Origin: Thermoflexales bacterium
GTDB lineage: Bacteria > Chloroflexota > Anaerolineae > Fen-1058
Assembly (NCBI GenBank): GCA_016931085.1
Contig: JAFGFO010000270.1
Location: 1-28,260, forward strand
Direction of reading: 5' to 3'
DNA length: 28,260 bases
This document shows, piece by piece, positions 8,439-17,300 of the stretch (the stretch's first letter is position 1; each line of letters starts with the position of its first letter). The translations under genes were made by a program, and so were the position numbers. The notes below the pieces were generated by a model that searched no databases, was not told the origin of the DNA, and saw only the letters and a program-made list of their open reading frames with translations.

Positions 8439-10237
8439 AAACAGTTGGAACAGGCCAAACACAACCATTAACTTTCGATCTCAAGCTATACAAGGAGCCA
8501 TTAGAGCGCTTTACACTGGCGAGCATGCTGGTCGCTATAATAGTGGGGGTGGGTGAAATTGCCTTCGGCCTCATCTGGGCAAATCAAGTCACACTTGTGC
8601 TCGGGCCCGCGACCTTGCTGGGAATAGCGCTGCCGTGCTACCTGGCCAACTGGCTGGTGCGTAGGGGGCACTTGTTGGTGGGTGTGTATACCTCCAGCAT
8701 CGGTGCGTTTGTGACCCTTGCGCTTGTACCGCTGCTCGCCACGGGGCTGCTGCCCATTACGCTGCTCACCTTTGTCGCCGCCATGCTGTTAGTGGCCTTG
8801 CTGCTCTCGCCGCGCCATGTTTGGCGCATAGCGCTCTTCTCAGCCATCCTGATGATCGTCGCAACCTGGCTCGAACATTGGCAGCCACCCTGGCCGCGCG
8901 CGCACTTGATCGACGAGGTGGTGTTTGTTCCCATCGTGATCGACATGGCTGGAATAGTCGCCGTTGCGTTTCTGATCACCTTCATGGGTGAAACGATACT
9001 GCGATCCATAAGCTCGGCCCAGGCGTATGCCGGCCAATTGGAGCAAAGCCAGGCAGAATTGGAAGAGCGCTCCGCCAGCCTGGAAAAGCGCAACGTGGAA
9101 CAGCAGCAGCTCGTCCAAGAGCTGCAGGCAACCAGCCAGCAAGCCGAGCACCGCGCCGCGCAATTGGCCACCAGCAGCCAGGTAGCCCGCGCCATTAGCC
9201 AGGTGCGCGACCCGGACCAACTGCTGGCGCAAGTGACGCAGCTCATCAGCGAGGCCTTTGGTTATTACCACGTCGGCATCTTTATCGTGGACGAAATCGG
9301 CCGTTTCGCCGTGCTGAGCGCGGCCAACAGCGAAGGCGGCCAGCGCATGCTGGCCCGCAGCCACAAGCTGGCCGTTGGAGAACAAGGCCTCGTCGGCTAC
9401 GTCACCGGCAGCGGCCAGCCCCGCATCGCGTTAGATGTGGGAGTGGACGCGGTTCACTTCACCAACCCCGACCTACCACAAACCCGCTCCGAGCTTGGCC
9501 TGCCGCTGCAAATCGGCAGCGAGATCATTGGCGCCATGGACGTGCAAAGCACGCAAGAAGCCGCTTTTACGGAGGAAGACATAACCGTCCTGGGCGGCCT
9601 GGCTAACCAGATCGCGGTCGCGATTCAAAACGCGCGCTTGTTCGCGCAAAGCCAGGCCTCACTGCAAGATCTGGAAGAGACGCAACGCCGCTACGTGCGC
9701 CAACAGTGGGAAGAGCTGCTGACGGAGGTGCAAAGCGCCAGTTTTGAATACCATACCAGCGGCACGCCGTCAGTGGGTGATAGCCCCCTGCCCGAGATGA
9801 CCCAAGCTATTCTACACGGCAAAGCCGTGACCAGCCAAGGAAGCAGTAATTTACCAGCCAGGGCCACCCTGGCCGTTCCCATCAAGCTGCTCGATCAAAC
9901 GATCGGCGTGATCGACCTGCACGAAATAGATGCCGAGCGCACTTGGACGAATGAAGAGATGGCTATTGTGAGCGCCGTGGCCGACCAAGCTGCCTTGGCA
10001 TTGGAGAACGCCCGCCTGTTCGCCCAGACCCAGCAGCGCGCCCAACGCGAGCAGTTGATCGCTCGCATATCCGCCAGGATGCGCGACGCGCCTGACGTGG
10101 AAGGCGTCTTGCGCACGGCTGTACAGGAAATACGGCGCGCCCTGGGCGTCAGCCATGGCGCCATTCGATTGGGGATGGCAGATCAGATAGAGACGCCAGA
10201 TAGAGAGAGCAGAGAGCAGATAGAGAGAGCAGAATGA
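8435..10237 (+). CDS. Polytopic membrane multi-GAF sensor without output domain
   Basis: The 600-aa protein starts at GTG in a GTGA overlap. It has a hydrophobic N-terminus (about 25-195, roughly six membrane segments, related in layout to the 4510-6147 protein) and a long glutamine/glutamate-rich coiled coil (196-250). A GAF domain (255-412; YYHVGIFIVDE, LPQTRSELGLPLQIG), a shortened GAF (418-538; ARATLAVPIKLLDQTIGVIDL) and the shared tail (544-585, GAIRLG) follow. The GAF has GYVTGSG where several sisters have GWVCAN, so the cysteine is absent. The last ~16 codons are built from a purine-rich ~20-bp tandem repeat and give a charged end (RESREQIERAE). That extension looks recent. The stop overlaps the next ATG (ATGA). 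Confidence 0.87.
   Translation: MKTVGTGQTQPLTFDLKLYKEPLERFTLASMLVAIIVGVGEIAFGLIWANQVTLVLGPATLLGIALPCYLANWLVRRGHLLVGVYTSSIGAFVTLALVPLLATGLLPITLLTFVAAMLLVALLLSPRHVWRIALFSAILMIVATWLEHWQPPWPRAHLIDEVVFVPIVIDMAGIVAVAFLITFMGETILRSISSAQAYAGQLEQSQAELEERSASLEKRNVEQQQLVQELQATSQQAEHRAAQLATSSQVARAISQVRDPDQLLAQVTQLISEAFGYYHVGIFIVDEIGRFAVLSAANSEGGQRMLARSHKLAVGEQGLVGYVTGSGQPRIALDVGVDAVHFTNPDLPQTRSELGLPLQIGSEIIGAMDVQSTQEAAFTEEDITVLGGLANQIAVAIQNARLFAQSQASLQDLEETQRRYVRQQWEELLTEVQSASFEYHTSGTPSVGDSPLPEMTQAILHGKAVTSQGSSNLPARATLAVPIKLLDQTIGVIDLHEIDAERTWTNEEMAIVSAVADQAALALENARLFAQTQQRAQREQLIARISARMRDAPDVEGVLRTAVQEIRRALGVSHGAIRLGMADQIETPDRESREQIERAE
10197..10236. repeat. Two tandem ~20-bp purine-rich repeats; core recurs at 13048-13067
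   Basis: Two near-identical 20-bp units beginning CAGATAGAGAGAGCAG lie back to back over the last codons of the 8435-10237 gene. A related partial copy lies just upstream at 10185-10194. A 20-bp stretch, AGAGCAGATAGAGAGAGCAG, occurs exactly at 10213-10232 and again at 13048-13067. In both places it spans the stop codon region of a gene in the cluster. Confidence 0.85.
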
Positions 10238-12696
10238 CAGATAAGCGGCCGTCTAGACCTAAAGAAAGCGATGGGCAGCCCAAGCGCCCGACCATTGGGC
10301 TCTTGGCTTACGGCCCAGCGGATCCGAATAACGCCAAGCTGTGGGCCGGGGTAGCCGACGTGGCCCGCGAACATGACATCAACCTGATTTGCCTGCTGGG
10401 CAATCCGCTGCACTCGACTCGCGGCTTTGAGGCTCAAGCTAACGTGCTGTTTGACCTGGTGAGTGACGCTGTCTTCGACGGCCTGGTGGTTTGGGGAGGT
10501 GCGTTGTCCCACCACGCCGGCATCGAAGCGGTCGAGCGCATGTGCGCGCGTTACCAGCCTCTGCCCATGGTCAGTCTCAACGCTGAGATCGAGGGCATCC
10601 CCAGCATGTCTGTCGATAACTACCAGGGCATGTATGACACCGTGGTTCACCTCATCAAGATTCACGGCTACCGCCGGATTGCCTTTGTCCGAGGGCCGGC
10701 CGGTCACCAGGAAGCAGAGAAGCGCTACCAGGCTTATAGTGATGCCCTGGCCGAGTACAGCCTTCCATTCGATCCGGCGCTCGTCATCCAAGGCGACTTT
10801 CAACGCACCACCGGCGCTGCAGCGATACGCAACCTAAGCGAGGCGAGCATCAAATTCGATGCCTTGGCGGCTGCCAATGATGCGATGGCCATCGGCGCGA
10901 TAGAAGCTCTGCAAGCGCGCGGCGTAAACGTGCCTAGTGACATAGCCGTCGTCGGCCTGGACGATATCGAGGAAGCCGCCTGCCTGACGCCACCTCTCAC
11001 CACCGCGCCGAATCCCTTTTACGAGCAGGGACGGCGGATAACCGAAATGTTGTTGGCGTTGATGAAAGGCGAGCAAGTGACTGGTCACGTGGTGGTCGCC
11101 ACAGATCTCATCGTGCGCCAGTCGTGTGGATGCCCCAACCCAGTATTAGCCCAGCCCATCGTCCCAGAAGCAGCCGTGTCTACAGATCACTCGTTTCAGG
11201 CTGCCCTGGCGACACGGCGGGCGGAGATCGTTTCCGAGATAGCCCAAGTCGTGGAAGGGTCGCCAAGCGCTCACAGGTGGGCCGAGCAATTGCTGGAGGC
11301 CTTCTCGGCCCGCTCCCAGGACAACTTTTTACCCACATTAGACAGCCTATTACGCCAGACGATGGCAACAGGCCAGGACATAACGACCTGGCACGCCGCT
11401 ATCGCGGCGTTGTGGCGCCAGGCATGGCCTTATCTCGACAGCCAGGCGAGATCAGCGCGAGCCGAAAGCCTTTGGCAGCAAGCGCACATGCTCATCGGAG
11501 ATTTCGCGCGGCGCACCAGAGCCTATCAAGACTTGCAAGCGGACCAACAAGCTCAAATCGCCAACGAGTTCAGCCAAAACCTGGTGGTTACCTACGACAT
11601 AGACGACCTCATGGAAACATTGGCGCTAGGGCTGCCGCAGCTGGGTATACCAAGCGGCTACCTGGCGCTCTACGAGAACCCCCAGTCGCCGGTTGGATCG
11701 TCCAGGCTCATCATGGCCTACGACCAGCATGGGCGGCTGGAAGTGAGCGAGGAGCAAAGTCACTTTCCTTCCTCCCAACTGGTGCCTCAAGGCTTACTGC
11801 CGTCCGACAGACGCTACAGCCTGGCGGTCGAAGCTCTTTATTTCCGCAAAGACCAGTTAGGCTTTGCCGTATTCGAGGCTGGGCCACGCCAGGAGAAACT
11901 GTGTAATATGCTGCGAGGCCAGATCAGCAGCGCCTTGCAGGGCGCCTTGTTGGTCGAACAGCAGCGCCGTCAAACCATCCAGCTTCAGACCGCTGCCCAG
12001 GTCGCGCAGGCCGCCAGCAGCGTGACTGAACCCCAAGCGCTGATTCAGCATGTCGTCGAGCTGGCCCGCGAGCGTTTTGGATTGTACTATGCCGGCCTGT
12101 TCCTGGTAGACGAGAGCGGCGAGTGGAGCGGCGAGCCGGGCCGGTGGGCCATGCTGCGCGCCGGCACCGGCGAGGCTGGCCGGGAGATGCTGGAACGCGG
12201 TCACAAGCTCGAGATTGGCGGGGATTCCATGATCGGCCGTTGCGTGGCCACCAGGCAAGCCCGCATCGCGCTCGACGTGGGCGAGGAAGCCGTGCGCTTC
12301 AGCAACCCTCTCTTGCCCGACACACACTCCGAGATGGCCTTGCCACTCATCTCGCGCGAGCGAGCCATCGGCGCGTTGACCATCCAATCTTCTTTGAAAA
12401 ACGCCTTTAGCGAGCAAGACATTGCCGTTTTGCAAACCATGGCCGGTCAGGTGGCCAATGCCATTGAGAATGCTCGCTTGTATGAACAAGCCCAAGCCCG
12501 CGCCGAGCAGGAACGACTAGTGCGCACGATCACGGATAAAATACGCCGCAGCCCAAACACTGAGACCATTATGCGCACGACACTGCACGAACTGGGTGCC
12601 ATGCTGGGCGCATCCCGCTCGGTCATCCGCCTGGGAAGCAAGACGCAACTACTTCAAGACAGCCCAGAATTTGAAGCGATAAGGAGACCAGAATGA
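10234..12696 (+). CDS. Cytoplasmic LacI-type substrate-binding domain fused to GAF sensor
   Basis: The 820-aa protein starts in an ATGA overlap. It has no signal peptide, no membrane segment and no helix-turn-helix. Residues about 18-300 form a periplasmic-binding-protein type I / LacI-family effector fold (TIGLLAYGP, FDGLVVWGGAL, MVSLNAEIEGIPSMSVDN, HGYRRIAFVRGP, FDALAAANDAMAIGAIEAL, DIAVVGLDDIEEAA) ending in RQSCGC at 295-300. A mixed helical region of unassigned fold (320-580) follows. Then come a GAF domain (585-750; LYYAGLFLVDE, LDVGEEAVRFSNPLLPDTHSEMALPL) and the shared tail (763-805). LacI-type domains usually bind sugars or purines, so this may be an intracellular metabolite sensor. 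In the GAF the cysteine is C670, shifted one position in RCVAT. It is coupled by ATGA to the STAS-like gene. A transcription-factor role is unlikely because no DNA-binding domain is seen. Confidence 0.9.
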   Translation: MTDKRPSRPKESDGQPKRPTIGLLAYGPADPNNAKLWAGVADVAREHDINLICLLGNPLHSTRGFEAQANVLFDLVSDAVFDGLVVWGGALSHHAGIEAVERMCARYQPLPMVSLNAEIEGIPSMSVDNYQGMYDTVVHLIKIHGYRRIAFVRGPAGHQEAEKRYQAYSDALAEYSLPFDPALVIQGDFQRTTGAAAIRNLSEASIKFDALAAANDAMAIGAIEALQARGVNVPSDIAVVGLDDIEEAACLTPPLTTAPNPFYEQGRRITEMLLALMKGEQVTGHVVVATDLIVRQSCGCPNPVLAQPIVPEAAVSTDHSFQAALATRRAEIVSEIAQVVEGSPSAHRWAEQLLEAFSARSQDNFLPTLDSLLRQTMATGQDITTWHAAIAALWRQAWPYLDSQARSARAESLWQQAHMLIGDFARRTRAYQDLQADQQAQIANEFSQNLVVTYDIDDLMETLALGLPQLGIPSGYLALYENPQSPVGSSRLIMAYDQHGRLEVSEEQSHFPSSQLVPQGLLPSDRRYSLAVEALYFRKDQLGFAVFEAGPRQEKLCNMLRGQISSALQGALLVEQQRRQTIQLQTAAQVAQAASSVTEPQALIQHVVELARERFGLYYAGLFLVDESGEWSGEPGRWAMLRAGTGEAGREMLERGHKLEIGGDSMIGRCVATRQARIALDVGEEAVRFSNPLLPDTHSEMALPLISRERAIGALTIQSSLKNAFSEQDIAVLQTMAGQVANAIENARLYEQAQARAEQERLVRTITDKIRRSPNTETIMRTTLHELGAMLGASRSVIRLGSKTQLLQDSPEFEAIRRPE

Positions 12697-13058
12697 GTTA
12701 TACACTCAAGCTAGACAACGATGGCATCTTGCACCTCACGATTTTTGAAAATTTTGACAAAGAGGATGCAGTAGCCTACTTGGCGGAGGCCGAGCGACTT
12801 CTTCTCGAGCACGACCCAGGCACACATTCCGTGTACGTCCTGGTAGATGCCAGACAAACCGGCGGCAAAATGGACCTCACGGCCCGCAAAACCATAACGG
12901 AGTTGAACCGCCGAAATCAAGACGGGAAAGTGGCCATCTTGGGAGTTTCACCCTACGTTCGGGTACTAGTCAGCCTGACCAGCAAGGTCATGGGACAAGA
13001 CAGAGTAGGCTTCTTCGGCACAGAAGAAGAAGCGCTCAAGTGGCTGAAGAGCAGATAG
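12693..13058 (+). CDS. SpoIIAA/STAS-like small protein
   Basis: The 121-aa protein is coupled to the upstream gene by an ATGA overlap, with AAGGAG shortly before the ATG. Its length and pattern fit the SpoIIAA-like (STAS/SEC14-related) family. It starts with a β-rich N-terminus (LKLDNDGILHLTIFENF), a helix (DAVAYLAEAERLLL), a core strand (HSVYVLVDARQTGG) and the segment KVAILGVSPYVRVLVSLTSKVMG. It ends with FFGTEEEALKWLKSR, which is typical of such proteins. STAS-type proteins act as partner-switching or docking modules in signalling complexes. I see no definite phosphorylatable Ser/Thr at the position used by classical anti-anti-sigma factors. Its place among output-less sensors suggests a scaffold or adaptor role, which is inferred. 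Confidence 0.8.
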   Translation: MSYTLKLDNDGILHLTIFENFDKEDAVAYLAEAERLLLEHDPGTHSVYVLVDARQTGGKMDLTARKTITELNRRNQDGKVAILGVSPYVRVLVSLTSKVMGQDRVGFFGTEEEALKWLKSR

Positions 13059-13078
13059 AGAGAGCAGGTAGAGATAGA

Positions 13079-13100
13079 GGGCAAACGCGCGCGTTTGCCC
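13079..13100. promoter_or_regulatory. Perfect 22-bp palindrome just upstream of a Shine-Dalgarno
   Basis: GGGCAAACGCG is followed directly by its reverse complement, a perfect dyad with no spacer. It lies in the 56-bp gap between the STAS-like gene and the next GAF gene, and ends 1 bp before the Shine-Dalgarno GGAGAAGG (13102-13109). No T-run follows, so it is not an intrinsic terminator. It could be an operator, or an mRNA hairpin affecting initiation or stability. The only longer intergenic break between coupled genes from 783 to 17538 falls here. Confidence 0.75.
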
Positions 13101-13101
13101 T

Positions 13102-13109
13102 GGAGAAGG
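13102..13109 (+). promoter_or_regulatory. Shine-Dalgarno that fixes the start of the 13115 gene
   Basis: GGAGAAGG lies 5 bases before ATG 13115. This favours that start over an in-frame GTG at 13040, which would overlap the upstream gene and translate the purine repeat and the palindrome. Confidence 0.7.
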
Positions 13110-13114
13110 CGTCG

Positions 13115-14305
13115 ATGACAGACATGACGTTTGAAGAATACAAACTGTTGGTCGAAAGCCAGGTCCGTGCGCTGCTGGACGTTGTGCAATACGCTGCCCT
13201 GGGTCAGTTTGACGTACCGATCGAAATTCCAGAAGGCATCGACGTACTGTCCGAGCTGGCGGTGAGCATCGAGATTATGATCGATGAGACCCAGACGATG
13301 CTGACCGAGCAGCAGCGAGCCAGGCAAGAACTGGAAGAGGCCAGGCGGCAATTGGAGATCGCACTGGAAGAAGTGCAGGCTACCCAGCAGCGTTATCTGC
13401 AGCAAGAGTGGAAACGCTACACCGCCGGCGCTGAGGCCAGCCGCTCAGGCTACTTGCGCGATAGCGAGCGAGAAGGCCCCAGCACGGAAGCCTGGCTGCC
13501 GGCAATGACGAGCGCCGTCCAACAAGCCAGCGCAATCGAAGAAAGCGACGAGCAGACGCAAAGCAGCACACTGGCCGTTCCTCTCCGCCTGCAAGACGAA
13601 ATCATTGGCGTGTTGGGCTTTAGCCGTGATGAGGCCCAGACTTGGCGCGCAAGCGACATTGCCGCGGTCGAGACTATCGTCGGTCAAGTCGCGCTGGCCC
13701 TGGAGAGCCAGCGCCTGTTCGACGAACAACAGCAAACCCGCGCCCTGCTCGCCACGCGCATCCAGGAGTTGGACTGCCTGAACGACATCGGGCGCAAGAT
13801 CGACGAAACACCCTCCGTAGCCGACTTCCTGGAGTGGGTGAGTGAGCGTATCCCCCAGGCTTTTCAACACCCCGAGCTGTGCCAGGTGGCCATCGAATTC
13901 GATGGCCACCTGTATGGCGCGGCCGAGGCCAAAAACCTGCCCTTCCAGATGGTCAGCAGCCTGTCCATCACCGGTCAGGCGAGCGGTAAGATCTATATCG
14001 CTTATACCGAGCGGCACGCTTTCCTCAACGAGGAAAGCGCCTTGCTGGGCGACATCGGGCGGCGAGTCAGCGGCTACATCGAAAACCAGCGACTGGTCGA
14101 GGCGACCCAGGCTCGCGCCCGCCGCGAGCAGACCTTGCGCGAAATCACTGCCCAGGTGCGAGGCTCAGCTAACCCCGACACAATCGCTCGCATCGCCGTC
14201 CGCGAGCTAGGCGCCGCGGTGGGCCGGCCCACCTTCGTTCACCTGCAACCCGACCAGCCAGCGGCGACCGGACAAGCCGGCCCGGCTGAAGGAGGCACTC
14301 AATGA
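13115..14305 (+). CDS. Soluble HAMP-like/GAF sensor without output domain
   Basis: The 396-aa protein is read from ATG 13115 because of the strong Shine-Dalgarno. An in-frame GTG at 13040 is possible but would add low-complexity sequence. There is no membrane segment. The N-terminus (about 14-60; VVQYAALGQFDVPIEIPEGIDVLSEL) resembles a HAMP-like module found in soluble signalling proteins, and a coiled coil (60-95) follows. A shortened GAF (95-205; STLAVPLRLQDEIIGVLGF) comes first, then a divergent GAF (215-335; LCQVAIEFDGHLYGAAEAK) and the shared tail (341-382). The domain order is reversed relative to most sisters. It may pass signals between cytoplasmic partners, possibly the STAS-like protein encoded just upstream. 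The stop overlaps the next start (ATGA, preceded by GGAGG). Confidence 0.85.
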   Translation: MTDMTFEEYKLLVESQVRALLDVVQYAALGQFDVPIEIPEGIDVLSELAVSIEIMIDETQTMLTEQQRARQELEEARRQLEIALEEVQATQQRYLQQEWKRYTAGAEASRSGYLRDSEREGPSTEAWLPAMTSAVQQASAIEESDEQTQSSTLAVPLRLQDEIIGVLGFSRDEAQTWRASDIAAVETIVGQVALALESQRLFDEQQQTRALLATRIQELDCLNDIGRKIDETPSVADFLEWVSERIPQAFQHPELCQVAIEFDGHLYGAAEAKNLPFQMVSSLSITGQASGKIYIAYTERHAFLNEESALLGDIGRRVSGYIENQRLVEATQARARREQTLREITAQVRGSANPDTIARIAVRELGAAVGRPTFVHLQPDQPAATGQAGPAEGGTQ

Positions 14306-17300
14306 ATGAGCTTGCTTCAACCATTCGAAAGCACATGGCCACGCTTGCCGGCGAGTACAGCCAGCACTTGCAGGAGATCGAGGAATATGCCCAGCTGCCA
14401 GCGCAGATTCAGCAGGAGCTGGCCTGGCGCGATCTCGAGCAGGTAGCCGCATGTTTGGAATCTGGGGACAGCGCCGTCCTCATGCGCCCCGTCCAGGAAC
14501 AAGTCGAGCCAAGCCTGCCGCTTGAAGCGAGCCTGAAGGCCAGGGCCTGCCTGGAAAAGCTGATCATGCCGCTGGCCACCGATGCCGAAACGAGCAGCTT
14601 TCTGTGGCGCGGCTTTGCCCAGGCTCGCGATGCGGCGTTCAGCCAGGCCATTCACGAGCTCAAACAGCGCGAGCAAGCGCTCAAAGCACAGCAAGCATCC
14701 TTACGCCAGGTTCTAGACATCAATCCCGACTTTATCTTTATCCGGGATCGCCAGGGGCGCTTCGTCCTGGCCAACCAGGCCGTTGCTCAAGGCTATGGCG
14801 CGACGGTCGATGAGCTGATCGGCAAGACAGATGCCGACCTTGGTCGCAGCCTCGAGGAAGTCGAGCGCCTCCTCCACGACGATCTGGAAGTCATGGATTC
14901 CTTGCAGGAAAAATTCATCCCCGAAATCAAGATCGTCGAGCCGGACGGAAATGTGCGTTGGATTCAAACCATGAAGCGCCCCTTGGTGGATGAGGATGGC
15001 GTAGCCAGAACGATCCTGGGGGTATCCAGCGACATCACCCGCCGCAAACAATTGGAACAAGCGATCCAGGAGTCATTGGAGCGCCGCGGCCGCGAGGTAC
15101 AGACCAGTACCGAGGTGGCCCAAGAAATCGCAGTCGCGCCGGCTTTGGACGAACTGTACCAGAGCGTGGTCACATTGATCAAGGAACGCTTTGACTACTA
15201 TCACGCCCAGATCTTTCAGTACGAACCCGCTTTGGACGCCGTGGTGTTGGTCACCAGCTACGGTGAGGCTGGCCAGAGACTACTGGGGCGGGGGCATCGC
15301 CTTCCCATGGGGCGCGGCGTGGTTGGCACAGCGGCGGCCACCGGCCAATCTATCCTGGCCACTGATGTTTCAAAAGACAAAGACTGGCGGCCTAACCCAG
15401 ATCTGCCGGACACCAAGGGCGAGTTGGCCGTCCCCATCAAGCTGCGCGAGCGGGTGTTGGGCATTCTCGACGTGCAAAGCGACCGGGCTGGGGCGCTGAG
15501 CCAGGACGATCAATTGTTATTGGAAGGGCTGTGTGGCCAAATTGCCATCGCCATTGAGAGCACTCGCCTCCGGCAAGACATGGAAGGCCGGTTGCGCGAG
15601 CTCAACGAGATGTACCGCACCACCAGCCGCGAGGGCTGGCAAAGCTTCCGCGAGACGGGACAAATGCCAGACGGTTACTTGTTCGACCGGCTCGACATCC
15701 ATCCGCGGACGGCGGCCGAGTTGTGGACAGCCGAGGGCACCTTAGCCGCCGCTCAAAACGTGTTCGTCCCCCCCACCCCTTCAGAGGCGGGAAAGGGTGG
15801 CACAGCTGCCGCTCCCCTCTCGGTGCACGGGGAAGTCATTGGCATTTTGGGCGTGCACGACGACCCGCGCCAACCTATGTCTGAAGATGAGCTATCCCTG
15901 GTCGAGCAAGTGTCGGAACAAGTCGCCCAGGCGCTAGAAAGCGCCCGTCTGTCCGAGCAAACCCGGCGCGCCCTGGAGGAAACACGCCTGCTTTACCAAG
16001 TCAGCACGGCCTTGACCGAAGCCCGAACGTTCGAGGACGTCCTGGAAGCACTTCGCCAGCACCCGCTGCTCAAGGCCGCCGATCGCAATGTCAGCATCAA
16101 CCTTTTCGACCGGCCCTGGGCGAGCGACGACGCGCCCTCTGAGAGCACGCCAGAATGGAGCACGCCTGCCGCGTACTGGAGCACACTGCCACCCCAGGCC
16201 GCCAGCGCAGCCTATCCTCTCAAAAGCTTTCCTTCGATCCACGAGTTGGTCAAGCCTGATCAGTCCACCGTCATCAGCGCTATTGACGACGATCCGCGCC
16301 TGGACGAAAATCTGCGCGCCTTGTACACTCAGCGTTTCCTGGCCCAGAGCGCGCTCTTCGTCCCCCTGGTGGCCGGTGGGCGCTTGATCGGCTATGTCAA
16401 CGCCGTTTACAGCAAAACAACCGAGTTCTCAGAGGCCGAGATTCGCTGGCTGATGAACATGGCCGGCCCGGCAGCCGTGACGGTGCAATCCATCCGGCAA
16501 CTCGAAGAAACACAACGTCGCGCCCGCCAGGAACAAGTCCTGCGAGAAATCACGACGATGATCAGCGCCAGCCAAGAGTTCCTGGCCGCCAGCCTGCCAG
16601 ACATCAATCGCTATTTACAAGAGCTTGTGCCGGTCGACGTTCTGATCCTGGCCACTCACGCGCCAGGAGACAGCGAGTACACCTTGCTGGCCGTCAGTGA
16701 TCCGCTGTCATCCGGCCTGTTCGAGCAGCGCAAGCGTTATTCGACCCAATACAGCGCCATCGGCTGGGTCGCCACGCGCAGCCAAACCCGCTTGGACCCG
16801 GATTTGCGCGAACAGCGCTATTTCAAGGAAGATGCCCAACTGGTGAGCGAAGGCTTGGCCTCACGCCTTATTTTACCCTTGAAAGTAGGCAGTGGCGTCA
16901 TCGGTACACTCGGCTTGTTCAGCACCCGGCCAGGCGCGTTTGCGCAGGGGCATATCATGCTCCTGGAACCGCTGGCTGACCAGATAGCCCTGGCCTTGGA
17001 TCGCGTCCATCTGCTGGAAGAAACGCGTGCGGCCCTGGCTGAAACAGAAGCCACCCATCGCCGCTATCTGCGTGAGCAATGGGAACAATTTCTGTCTGGA
17101 ACGATCGAACGCTCGCTCGGCTTTGTCGATGGCCCATCTGGATTGGCGCCCGCCACCACGCCCCCCATCACCGACCAGGTGCCCAAGGACACGATCTTGA
17201 GCATTCCCCTCAAAGTGCGCGGCGAGGCCATTGGCACACTCGATCTGTACGACCAAGACACGAGCCGCACCTGGGACGCGGATGAAGTTGCACTGGCTGA

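Noticed and set aside
10234..11140. LacI-family transcription regulator
   Set aside because: The N-terminus has only ~18 residues before the first strand of the effector fold, so there is no helix-turn-helix.
13079..13100. Palindrome as an intrinsic terminator
   Set aside because: It is followed by a Shine-Dalgarno, not a T-tract, and the downstream gene has the same orientation.
13040..13114. Earlier GTG start for the 13115 gene
   Set aside because: It would translate the purine repeat and the palindrome and has no good Shine-Dalgarno. ATG 13115 has GGAGAAGG at 5-nt spacing.
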